NCBI RefSeq assembly: GCF_900129355.1
Contig: NZ_FQVL01000004.1
Coordinates: 186,001 to 250,000, forward strand
DNA length: 64,000 nucleotides
Source: Seinonella peptonophila
GTDB taxonomy: Bacteria; Bacillota; Bacilli; Thermoactinomycetales; Thermoactinomycetaceae
Reading direction: 5' to 3'
Of the stretch, positions 35,045 to 42,709 are shown piece by piece. The notes under the pieces were generated by a model. The model ran no database searches and was not told the DNA's origin. It worked only from the letters and a program-made list of their open reading frames with translations. The position numbers and the translations under genes were made by a program. The first letter of the stretch is position 1. Each line of letters opens with the position of its first letter.

Positions 35045-36013
35045 GTGAAGAAAAAGATTGCTTTTTTTTCCATGTTAGCAATGTTGTGGCCTGTCTCAGT
35101 TTTTGCAAACCCTATCTTTGTGAATACCCCTTCCGATCAACAGTTTTCAGCGTATACAGTAGGCAATGAAAGTAACACTGATCCCTACTATTTATCAGGT
35201 GGTCAATCACTTGATTCGTTAATGACCGGAGATCAGTCTGGTCTTGTACAATCTTATGGACAAGAAAATGGTAATGGCACATTCTCAATACCACCTTCCT
35301 CAGAACAAACGCCGATCGTCTTAACAGAAAATGGGCAACCAGTGAATATGGATAATCCATATGAAGATGGATTCCAAGGTGACAGCGGAGCGCCAGAGGG
35401 TAGTGGAACAAAAGGTGATCAAGGAGAGCAGCCAACAAATAAAGATAAAGACCCAAAAGGTCAGGATAAAGACCCAAAAGGTCAGGATAAAGACCCAAAA
35501 GGTCAGGATAAAGACCCAAAAAGTCAGGATAAAGACCCAAAAAGTCAAGATAAAGACCCAAAGACCAAAAAGGAAAACACTTTTTCTAAAAAAGATGTAG
35601 CTGATTTGAAAAAGAATTATACAAACAATGGGAAAATTGACTACAAAATGGGTGGAAATAAAAAACCCACAGAGAATCAGCAGGGAGTATTAGATTGTTC
35701 TTCCTTTGTTCAATGGGCTATGAAAAAATACCAAGGGATTAGTTTGCCCAGACAAACGGATGAACAGTATCTAAATACAAAAGGAAAGACAGTCAAAGAT
35801 CCCAAAGATTTAAAACGTGGTGACCTTGTTTTCTTCAAAAATACCTATAACTGTAGTGATTGTAGAAAAGGAATCACGCATGTAGGAATTTACATTGGAA
35901 AGGGTAAGTTCATTCACAACTCTTCGGGTAAGGGGCAAGCAACCGTTAGCAATCTCAACAACCCGTATTACAAACAGCATTATTATGGTGGAAAAACAGT
36001 TAAAAAGAAATGA
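35045..36013 (+). CDS. Secreted NlpC/P60 peptidoglycan hydrolase
   Basis: A GTG at 35045 is favoured: AAGGAGG lies nine bases before it, whereas the in-frame ATG 35036 abuts the ribosome site. A signal peptide ends near residue 22 ('SVFA'). A Gly/Pro-rich region with a six-unit 7-residue repeat (D-K-D-P-K-[GS]-Q) precedes the catalytic domain. The Cys in 'LDCSSFVQWAMKKY' and the His in 'GITHVGIYIGKGKF' are the expected catalytic residues; a further polar residue completes the triad. It would cut peptide cross-bridges of the wall. Element D follows its terminator. Confidence 0.9.
   Translation: MKKKIAFFSMLAMLWPVSVFANPIFVNTPSDQQFSAYTVGNESNTDPYYLSGGQSLDSLMTGDQSGLVQSYGQENGNGTFSIPPSSEQTPIVLTENGQPVNMDNPYEDGFQGDSGAPEGSGTKGDQGEQPTNKDKDPKGQDKDPKGQDKDPKGQDKDPKSQDKDPKSQDKDPKTKKENTFSKKDVADLKKNYTNNGKIDYKMGGNKKPTENQQGVLDCSSFVQWAMKKYQGISLPRQTDEQYLNTKGKTVKDPKDLKRGDLVFFKNTYNCSDCRKGITHVGIYIGKGKFIHNSSGKGQATVSNLNNPYYKQHYYGGKTVKKK
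35444..35569 (+). repeat. Six tandem 21-bp units in the NlpC/P60 gene
   Basis: Units begin at 35444, 35465, 35486, 35507, 35528 and 35549, each encoding D-K-D-P-K-[GS]-Q. The first four differ from the last two at one residue (G to S). The near identity implies recent expansion or contraction of this hydrophilic wall-spanning linker. Confidence 0.9.
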
Positions 36014-36037
36014 TCAGGTAGAATCATAGAAACAAAA

Positions 36038-36369
36038 GGCGTATCCATTTATATAGGATACGCCTCAGCTTGTAGACAAAGTAAAAGTTCAGTCAATCTT
36101 TCACGCTTCGCCTCCATTTCAGGCTGCGAGAAGTCTTCAAGGCGCCTCGACTACTTGCTCAGGGCGGTATCAACTCGGCTAACGCCTCAAACAGTACTAC
36201 CGCCTATTCTTCGCTTCATAGTCGAGGCTTTGTAGCGCCTGAAAGTCGCTCCGCAGTGAAATATTAACTTCACGATTTCTCCTTCTTCTACCCAATTGTA
36301 CGACATTGTCTTTTTAGCATATAGGTTTTTCATCAGTCTGAGGCGTATCCATTCATACTGGATACGCCT
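36038..36369 (-). repeat. Dispersed hairpin element, copy D, inside a duplicated terminator
   Basis: The core is 36092-36268 (minus orientation), with TIR-like ends GTCAATCTTTC and GAAATATTAAC. 36144-36153 (GCCTCGACTA) pairs perfectly with 36219-36228 (TAGTCGAGGC). The 276-bp unit is flanked by 28-bp copies of a hairpin GGCGTATCC/GGATACGCC (36038-36065 and 36342-36369). The two hairpins differ only in the loop. The second is followed by T residues. The convergent genes at 35045 and 36386 thus each keep one copy. Confidence 0.85.
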
Positions 36370-36385
36370 TTTGTTGTGAAGATGC

Positions 36386-36799
36386 CTAACTTTGATGAGA
36401 GATTTGCCAATGAATGCCAAAGCGATCCGTTACTTGTCCATAGCTTTTACTAAAGAATGTTTCTTGAAGATCCATTGTTACTTTTCCACCAGCTTTTAGC
36501 TGATCAAAAGTATGCTTGATCTTTTCAATATCATTGTCCATATATACAAGATGAATGTTATTCCCTTCTACAAATGGTGAGCCTGGAAATACATCTGAAA
36601 ATAAGATTTGACTACCATTGATGTTTAAATTACCATGCATCACCAAATCTTTTGCTTCTTCAGGGAGCTGATGATTAGGATCAGGTGGAGCTTGTCCAAA
36701 AGTCATCACATTTGGAATTTCAGTTTGAAAAACATCTGCATAAAAATCGATTGCTTCTCGACAGTTTCCATTAAAAAATAGATATACATCTAGTGACAC
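36386..36799 (-). CDS. VOC family (PhnB-like) protein
   Basis: A GTG at 36799 is chosen because AGGAG lies eight bases before it. The 137-residue protein contains 'YLFFNGNCREAIDFYADVFQ', 'FGQAPPDPNHQLPEE', and ends with 'GQVTDRFGIHWQISHQ', the plan of PhnB/YdhB-type glyoxalase-like dimers. Metal ligands are not certain and no substrate is known. It converges on the NlpC/P60 gene, with element D between them. Confidence 0.8.
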   Translation of the reverse strand: MSLDVYLFFNGNCREAIDFYADVFQTEIPNVMTFGQAPPDPNHQLPEEAKDLVMHGNLNINGSQILFSDVFPGSPFVEGNNIHLVYMDNDIEKIKHTFDQLKAGGKVTMDLQETFFSKSYGQVTDRFGIHWQISHQS

Positions 36800-37011
36800 A
36801 CATATCACTCCTTATTTCATTCGTTTCAATAGAATGCCCTTTGCAATCGATTATTATTAGAAAAACGTAAATAAAGATAAGATATATGCAAATATTCTAG
36901 TAACACAATGGATGATCGTAAATCTCTGAAATATGGGATGTATCCAAAATGAGCGAGATTAATTGGCACCGTTGACATATATCTATGTAGCTAGAACCTG
37001 TGACAAAACAT

Positions 37012-37048
37012 GAAATATTGACGAAACCATTATCTTTATTTACAAGCA
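37012..37048 (+). repeat. Right-end scrap of the dispersed element (copy G)
   Basis: GAAATATTGAC (37012-37022) is followed by GAAACCATTATCTTTA and TTTACAAGC, matching the right arm of the complete copies. The core and left end are missing. An open stretch follows at 37051-37249 whose 'LKEAHCQFYQVNRMEM'-like reading could be a decayed gene, but nothing supports a start. The rest of the 36800-37200 gap is empty. Confidence 0.55.
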
Positions 37049-37200
37049 GGAATATATAAGAGGTTGTCAATTTAAAAGAAGCTCATTGTCAGTTTTATCA
37101 GGTAAATCGAATGGAAATGAAAGGAGTGTTGCAGTATCATCAAATCCCTTTAGGGGATCTAAATCTCTTTATTTTAAACTTATATTTGCTCTATGACACA

Positions 37201-37233
37201 ACAGACCGAGCGGGGAAGTCCCACTCGGTCTGT
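37201..37233 (-). terminator. Hairpin ending the G+C-rich lipoprotein gene
   Basis: ACAGACCGAG (37201-37210) pairs perfectly with CTCGGTCTGT (37224-37233) just after the stop of the minus-strand gene at 37255. There is no long T run, so termination is inferred. Confidence 0.6.
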
Positions 37234-37254
37234 TGGAAGTTCAGGGGATAGGGT

Positions 37255-37665
37255 TTACGAACCCGACCCACCACCGTGTTTGCCGAACCCTCCACGTTCG
37301 ATCTTCCCCCCGCTGGAGGGGGCTCCCTTTTGGATGGTGCCGGACTGTGGCTTTATGGTCGTACCGCCCGTCGGCTTCTGGCCGACACGAGGGATGGTTC
37401 CTCCCTGCTGGGTCGCGATATAGTAGTGAAAGAAGTGGACGTGGGAGCCGCCGTGGCTGTGCTCCTCATCCTCGCACTGGTCGTCCTCGACCCTCTCGCC
37501 GGTCCGCTGATCGACACAGATCTCGACGTAGTCGGGGTTCTCCTCATCGGTACCACAGGATGCAGTGAGCGTCATGGCGACAGCGACTGCCGCACCCATT
37601 GCGATCAACCGTGCGTAATGACCATCCTGTTGCCAGGAGGGTTGCTTCCCCTGCTTCCTCTTCAT
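37255..37665 (-). CDS. Putative lipoprotein, G+C-rich, actinomycete-like
   Basis: ATG at 37665 follows GTATGGGAGAAAT. The signal region 'LIAMGAAVAVAMTLTASCGT' has a lipobox ending in Cys near residue 37. The mature part is Cys-poor with 'YVEICVDQRTGERVEDDQC', a His-rich patch ('HSHGGSHVHFFHYY') and a Gly/Lys-rich tail. This pattern is typical of small secreted actinomycete proteins. The gene is strongly G+C-rich compared with its neighbours, and its leader holds a 9-bp hairpin (37714-37752). It likely arrived by transfer. The His cluster could bind metal; no function is known. Confidence 0.7.
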   Translation of the reverse strand: MKRKQGKQPSWQQDGHYARLIAMGAAVAVAMTLTASCGTDEENPDYVEICVDQRTGERVEDDQCEDEEHSHGGSHVHFFHYYIATQQGGTIPRVGQKPTGGTTIKPQSGTIQKGAPSSGGKIERGGFGKHGGGSGS

Positions 37666-37713
37666 ATTTCTCCCATACGGGTAGATTTAGCTCCAGGGCC
37701 TTTCGGCTTGGAC

Positions 37714-37752
37714 TTCACCTAGATGAACCTTTCTTTCTCTCTGCTAGGTGAA
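37714..37752 (-). promoter_or_regulatory. Hairpin in the leader of the lipoprotein gene
   Basis: On the minus strand TTCACCTAG pairs with CTAGGTGAA around a 21-base loop, with a T run just upstream on that strand, about 50 bases before the start codon. It may be a leader structure or the end of an upstream unit. Confidence 0.4.
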
Positions 37753-37896
37753 AAAAATCAATCCTTGTTAATCATAATATACATAATCAAAAGGATAAGG
37801 GAGGGGGAATGTGGTAAATGGAAATGTTCATATTTTTTGCAATGACTAAGGTATCATGACAGATTGCCCAATTCCTGGTGAAGAAAAGCAGAGAGG

Positions 37897-38052
37897 ATGA
37901 AACGACGAAGGATTTTACATTCCGTGTTCGAGGGAGATGTTGATTTATTTTTTGATAAAGTTGTACAGAGGGTACACGATGAAGAAGTGATTAAACAAAC
38001 CTTAGAACGTTTTGAAACAGCCGTAAAAAAAGTAGTACATTGCATTTCTTGA
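37897..38052 (+). CDS. Possible small protein of 51 residues
   Basis: ATG 37897 begins a frame reading 'MKRRRILHSVFEGDVDLFFD' and 'KVVQRVHDEEVIKQTLERF', with well-formed, charged helical content. The ribosome site is weak (GAGAGG almost adjacent). It could also be the decayed end of a larger gene. The remaining gap before 38106 holds nothing else. Confidence 0.3.
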   Translation: MKRRRILHSVFEGDVDLFFDKVVQRVHDEEVIKQTLERFETAVKKVVHCIS

Positions 38053-38105
38053 GCTAGAGATTATTGATATATTGATAATAAACCATACAACAAGAGGTAT
38101 ATTGC

Positions 38106-38741
38106 ATGAGTAATCGAACAAATGATATTGATGTGCAACAGTTTGTTGCCTTGCGAGATCGAAGATTTGAAAAAATGGACTGGGAAGAATGTAATCAAGA
38201 TTTAGAAACACTATTTCAAACAGTTGTCGATGGCTTTCCAGACCAGAAGCTATTTACACCCAAGCTGACAAAGGCCCGGGCAGCGTTTTCAAATGCTGTT
38301 GTAGGATGGAAAGAAGCATATGATCAGAAAGAGCGTAAAGGAGAAACGATTGATCCAGAGCATGGAGAAGTAGCCTTACAAGTTATGAGTAAGTGTGTGA
38401 GATATCGAAATGCACTGAGGAAGTTAATCGATTTTTATCAAGATAACATTGATCTTGCTAGCCCCCAGTATCTTCGTTCATTAGAATTTGTAAGGGAACA
38501 ACTTAGTTTTACTTCGGGACAGTTGGAATATGTAGCCCAGGAATCAAAATTGCCTAATGCTAGGGAATTTGGAGCTTATTTGAGCCAAAGCCATGTTCAT
38601 GAATCAAAATCTCAAGAAACAATCGACTGGGATCATCAGACAGCACCTGAAAAACTAGTATCCAAAATCAAGAACTATGAACATCAATTTCAAAGAAATA
38701 AAAAGCCGATAATCCGTCAAAATCAAGAACGTTCTAGATAA
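38106..38741 (+). CDS. Unknown helical protein, 211 residues
   Basis: ATG 38106 follows AAGAGGTATATTGC. The product is rich in charged amphipathic helices ('DVQQFVALRDRRFEKMDWEE', 'LKSLEFVREQ'-like segments) and has no signal peptide or membrane segment. I do not recognise the family. It is followed directly by a strong terminator, so it is a single-gene unit. A cytoplasmic location is inferred from composition. Confidence 0.65.
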   Translation: MSNRTNDIDVQQFVALRDRRFEKMDWEECNQDLETLFQTVVDGFPDQKLFTPKLTKARAAFSNAVVGWKEAYDQKERKGETIDPEHGEVALQVMSKCVRYRNALRKLIDFYQDNIDLASPQYLRSLEFVREQLSFTSGQLEYVAQESKLPNAREFGAYLSQSHVHESKSQETIDWDHQTAPEKLVSKIKNYEHQFQRNKKPIIRQNQERSR

Positions 38742-38768
38742 AAGCGAGCTACAGATTAGCTCGCTTTT
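38741..38768 (+). terminator. Rho-independent terminator
   Basis: AAAGCGAGCT (38741-38750) pairs with AGCTCGCTTT (38758-38767), followed by further T residues, immediately after the stop of the 38106 gene. Confidence 0.85.
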
Positions 38769-39032
38769 TCCAATATATAATTCATTGCAGTAAAAATTAA
38801 ATCAACGTATACTGAAAGAATATAATATCTAAATTGAAAAAAAGTTCATCGGAAATGGGGTTAGCTTAGCACAAAGATCATTCATATTTATGAATCAATG
38901 TCTACATAACTTTTCTTCTATAGTGGAGTTTGTTCCGCCTAGAAAAGGGAATTGATATTGATGTTTCGGTTTAGCTTCTTTTGTAAATGAAAGTAATATT
39001 AGGAATTTTTTAGGTAAAAAGGAGTGATATGA

Positions 39033-39956
39033 GTGAAGAAGTTTCTAGTACTTTTGATAACGGTTACATCAATCCTAAGCCTGGCAGCTTGTGGTGGTGG
39101 AAAGTCAAGTGCAAAGAAAGTTGCAATCATGACTCCATATCTTTCATCTGTTACAACAAATGAAATGGTGAAAAAGGTTAAGGCAGAAGGTGAGAAAAAA
39201 GGCTGGAACATGCATGTAGTCGATACAAAAGGTGATGTGGGGCAATTGGCTAGCCGCATGGAAGATGAGATTACCAAACATGTAAATGCCATTGTCATCG
39301 TAAGCATAGATCCAAATCAGATCAAAGCGCAGATTCAGTCAGCTAAACAGGCAAAAATCCCCGTCTTTGGCTGTGACTCTGGTTCAATAGATGGCGTTGT
39401 TGCCAATGCAACAAGTGATAATCAGAAAATGTCTGAAATGATTAGTCAGTATTTATTCGAGAAAATGGGTAAAAAAGGGAAATTAGTCGTGCTTACTCAC
39501 CGTCCGCATCCAGGTGTATTAAAAAGAACACTGAAATTGGACGAGATGTTAAAACAAAATACTGGAATTACCAAAGTGACAGAGCAGCATATACAAGTCC
39601 CTGGGCCAATTGAGAGTGCGCGGAAGCAGACGGAGAGCCTACTACTCGCAAATAAAGAACCAGGTTCGATCACCGCAGTGTGGGCTGGATGGGATGAACC
39701 TGCAATCGGAGCAGCACAAGCGATTCAAGCTGCCAATCGCAACGATATCATTGTGACAGGAATAGATGGCAACAGCCAAGCAATTGAAATGATCAAAAAA
39801 GGCTCTCCACTGGTCGCTACTGTAAAACAAAATTTTACGGGAATGGCTGATATTATTGTGAAGCAGATCGATTTAGTGTTACAAGGAAAACAAGTAGAAG
39901 GTAAAGAGTTATATGCTCCAGCCTCATTGATTACGAAAGAATCCTTGAGCAAGTAA
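39033..39956 (+). CDS. Sugar ABC transporter substrate-binding lipoprotein
   Basis: A GTG at 39033 follows AAGGAGTGATATGA. The lipobox 'LSLAAC' near residue 20 marks a lipoprotein. The mature part is a two-lobed periplasmic-binding fold of the ribose/galactose class ('KKVAIMTPYLSSVTTNEMVK', 'HVNAIVIVSIDPNQIKAQIQ', 'AVWAGWDEPAIGAAQAIQAA', 'IIVTGIDGNSQAIEMIK'). It starts a transport operon with ATPase (40038) and permease (41548). The sugar cannot be read from sequence; the downstream FGGY kinase suggests a pentose or polyol. Confidence 0.9.
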   Translation: MKKFLVLLITVTSILSLAACGGGKSSAKKVAIMTPYLSSVTTNEMVKKVKAEGEKKGWNMHVVDTKGDVGQLASRMEDEITKHVNAIVIVSIDPNQIKAQIQSAKQAKIPVFGCDSGSIDGVVANATSDNQKMSEMISQYLFEKMGKKGKLVVLTHRPHPGVLKRTLKLDEMLKQNTGITKVTEQHIQVPGPIESARKQTESLLLANKEPGSITAVWAGWDEPAIGAAQAIQAANRNDIIVTGIDGNSQAIEMIKKGSPLVATVKQNFTGMADIIVKQIDLVLQGKQVEGKELYAPASLITKESLSK

Positions 39957-40037
39957 ACGTTGAAAAGAGGAAGGGCGGCTCGTATACGATTGAGCCGTCT
40001 TCTCTGCATTGAAATGGTAGGAGAGGGGGAATGAACG

Positions 40038-41555
40038 TTGCTTCAAGCTAAACAGATCGCAAAAAAATTTGGAAATCACTATGCACTATTGAATTGCTCC
40101 TTATCCATCGAAGCTGGAGAAGTACATGCATTAGTTGGAGAGAATGGTGCAGGGAAGTCAACATTGATCAAAATTATAACAGGTGTCTATGGGCATGATG
40201 AGGGAGAGATTTTGTGGGAGAATCAAGTTGTTCACATTGCTGAACCCAAAGATGCCAAGCGTTTAGGCATCCATGCTGTCTATCAGGATCGTCATTTGAT
40301 CCCTTTCTTTACTGGTTACGAAAATCTATATTTAGGTTTAGAATATCCTAAAAACCCTTTGACTCAGGCCATTGATTGGAAGTCATTGCGAAATCAAGCA
40401 GAAGATTTGCGTCAGGAGCTAGAGATACCGCTTGACCTTAGAAAGACTGTATCAGAAATGAGTCCGCCTGAGAAAACCATGCTTGAAGTATTAAGAGCGA
40501 TGATGCTGGATTGTCGCCTACTCATTCTTGACGAACCAACCGCATCCTTAACAGATCAAGAGTCTGAAAGACTTTTCCAATTAATAGAGCGCTTAGTCAA
40601 GACAGGTAAATCGATTCTATATGTATCTCATCGTTTGGAAGAGATATTTCAGATTTCTGACCGGATCACAGTCCTGCGAAATGGACAAGTAGTACGAACC
40701 GAGAAAACACCTGAAGTAAATCAAGAGCAGATCATTCAAATGATGACAGATAATCAATGGAAAAGCTCGCTCGTTGAAAATAAAGAGATTGATCAATCAG
40801 CAACTTTGGCATTAGAATTGGAAAACTTGGTAACAATTGACCACAGCGTGAAAAATGCCAGTCTTACTGTAAGAGAAGGTGAGATTGTAGGCGTATTTGG
40901 TCTTGCTGGTTCAGGTCGAACTCAGATGCTAGAAGCAATCTATGGTCTACGAGAAATCGAAGCAGGAGTGGTCAAACTGTATGGAGAGACCATTCAGCGT
41001 TTTACACCAAATCTTTCTTTAGAAAGAGGATTGGTTCTGATTTCTGAGGATCGTCGTAAACATGGGCTTATCATGAATATGTCGATTCGTGAAAATATGA
41101 CACTCCCCGTTTTAAAGCGGTTTTCTAAAGGGTTACAGCTTCTGTCAGTAAAAGAAAAAAAGGCAGTCTCTACATGGATGGATCGATTGCAGGTAAAAGC
41201 AACGCATCCCGAGCAAGCTGTTGAAGAGTTAAGCGGCGGAAATCAGCAAAAGGTTGTCTTTGCGAAAGCACTGCTTACGGAGCCACGTCTATTTTTATGT
41301 GATGAGCCTACGCAAGCGGTTGATGTAAGGACACGAAGTGAGATTCATCAGTTATTAAGAAAACAGACCAAACAGCAAAAAGGAGTCCTCTATGTCTCTT
41401 CTGATTTACAAGAGATTTTAGATATAGCAGATAGAATCTATATTTTCTATCAGGGTTCCACGATTGCAGAGATGGAAAATAAAGACTTGACACTGGAAAA
41501 GGTGTTACAGATTAGTTTTGGTCAGACACAGGGTGGTGATCGTACAAATGGATAA
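40038..41555 (+). CDS. Sugar ABC transporter ATP-binding protein, RbsA/MglA type
   Basis: A TTG at 40038 after GAGGGGGAATGAACG is used because the nearby ATG 40031 leads into a stop. The 505 residues hold two ATPase domains. The first has 'LVGENGAGKSTLIKI', Q-loop 'YQDRHLIPF', a diverged signature 'VSEMSPPEKTM' and 'LLILDEPTASLT'. The second has a degenerate P-loop 'VFGLAGSGRTQM', 'LSGGNQQKVVFAKALL' and 'RLFLCDEPTQAVDV'. This is the usual pattern of two-domain sugar importers. The gene overlaps the permease start. Confidence 0.93.
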   Translation: MLQAKQIAKKFGNHYALLNCSLSIEAGEVHALVGENGAGKSTLIKIITGVYGHDEGEILWENQVVHIAEPKDAKRLGIHAVYQDRHLIPFFTGYENLYLGLEYPKNPLTQAIDWKSLRNQAEDLRQELEIPLDLRKTVSEMSPPEKTMLEVLRAMMLDCRLLILDEPTASLTDQESERLFQLIERLVKTGKSILYVSHRLEEIFQISDRITVLRNGQVVRTEKTPEVNQEQIIQMMTDNQWKSSLVENKEIDQSATLALELENLVTIDHSVKNASLTVREGEIVGVFGLAGSGRTQMLEAIYGLREIEAGVVKLYGETIQRFTPNLSLERGLVLISEDRRKHGLIMNMSIRENMTLPVLKRFSKGLQLLSVKEKKAVSTWMDRLQVKATHPEQAVEELSGGNQQKVVFAKALLTEPRLFLCDEPTQAVDVRTRSEIHQLLRKQTKQQKGVLYVSSDLQEILDIADRIYIFYQGSTIAEMENKDLTLEKVLQISFGQTQGGDRTNG

Positions 41556-42522
41556 TAGTTTAAAATTACAAAAGCGCACACCTTCATTTTTAGAAATTCT
41601 TCGATCCTATGGAACATTGATTGCTGGCTTGTTAATTGTCCTCTGTTTTTGTATCTTACAACCTGATACATTTGCAACTCTGGATAATGCGATAACGGTA
41701 AGCCGTCAGATTTCGTTTTTGGTTATGATTGCATTAGGTGCAACATTGATCATGGCAGTAGGAGAGTTTGATCTTTCGATAGGTGCAATGGCAAGTTTGG
41801 GTGGAATTTTTGCCGCGCAATTAGCGGTCGCTGGATACCCAATTTGGGCCGCTTATCTCATTACGCTTGTCGTTGCTTTCATCATTGGTTTTATAAATGG
41901 TTGGATTGTAACGCGGTTTCGAGTCCTTTCTTTTATTACTACATTAGGAATGGGAACCATCTTAGGCGGATTTACGTTCTGGTTAAGCGATGGAGCGACC
42001 ATCTTTGAAGGAATCCCCGCCTCTTTTCGCTATATTGGGCAAGAGAAATTATTTAATCTACCTTTTCTGTCCTTTATCATGCTCATATTAACCTTGATTT
42101 TCTGGTATCTCATGTCTCAGACTACTTTTGGTCGAAAATTATATGCAATTGGAGGAAATGAAGCGGCTGCCCGTGCATCGGGAATTCGAATTCGTCTCAA
42201 TAAGAATATGGCTTTTGCGTTATGTGCTTTATTAGCATCATTAACTGGCATTCTAATGGCTTCTCGACTTGGCTCCGCACAACCGACAGGTGGAGATGGT
42301 CTATTTTTGCCTGCATACGCGGCTGTTTTCCTTGGTATGACCACATTTAAAGAAGGAATTCCAAATATCTGGGGCACTTTCCTGGGGGCAACGATTTTAG
42401 GCATCCTTGAAAATGGTTTGACGATTATGGAAGTACCACCTTTCTTACAAAATGTAATCACCGGTTTAATCGTCATCGCTGCAGTTGTTTTGCAGAAAAT
42501 AGGGCAGAGCGAATCCAGATAG
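41548..42522 (+). CDS. Sugar ABC transporter permease, RbsC type
   Basis: ATG 41548 overlaps the ATPase stop and is preferred over the earlier in-frame GTG at 41518. The protein has eight or more membrane segments, with 'LGATLIMAVGEFDLSIGAMA', 'WIVTRFRVLSFITTLGMGTI' and the cytoplasmic EAA-like loop 'GGNEAAARASGIRIRLNK' that contacts the ATPase. It is the pore of the 39033-42522 importer, ending at a terminator at 42588. Confidence 0.93.
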   Translation: MDNSLKLQKRTPSFLEILRSYGTLIAGLLIVLCFCILQPDTFATLDNAITVSRQISFLVMIALGATLIMAVGEFDLSIGAMASLGGIFAAQLAVAGYPIWAAYLITLVVAFIIGFINGWIVTRFRVLSFITTLGMGTILGGFTFWLSDGATIFEGIPASFRYIGQEKLFNLPFLSFIMLILTLIFWYLMSQTTFGRKLYAIGGNEAAARASGIRIRLNKNMAFALCALLASLTGILMASRLGSAQPTGGDGLFLPAYAAVFLGMTTFKEGIPNIWGTFLGATILGILENGLTIMEVPPFLQNVITGLIVIAAVVLQKIGQSESR

Positions 42523-42587
42523 TGAGTCTAGAACTGGTCTATGTGAACAAAGATCATGAGCAGATCACGTGACTTTGTTACATTCTA

Positions 42588-42613
42588 CTCGATCTTAATT
42601 AGATCGAGCTTTA
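42588..42613 (+). terminator. Terminator of the sugar transporter operon
   Basis: CTCGATCT (42588-42595) pairs with AGATCGAG (42601-42608), followed by CTTTATT. It separates the ABC genes from the kinase gene, although read-through is possible. Confidence 0.7.
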
Positions 42614-42709
42614 TTCACCTGAATTATGTATAAAATCTTTATTAATTAACATATAATAACTTTTCATATGACATTATATACTGCATTTGATGAGAAAGGA
42701 TGAAAGCGA

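Noticed and set aside
35112-35561. Minus-strand frame with repeated hydrophobic Leu/Tyr units
   Set aside because: It is the antisense reading of the 21-bp repeats in the NlpC/P60 gene.
35444-35569. Possible CRISPR array because of short regular repeats
   Set aside because: The units are contiguous without spacers, stay in frame and encode a heptapeptide linker.
37193-37722. Plus-strand frames opposite the lipoprotein gene
   Set aside because: They cross the terminator hairpin, lack ribosome sites, and mirror the G+C-rich minus-strand gene, which has a clear signal peptide and lipobox.
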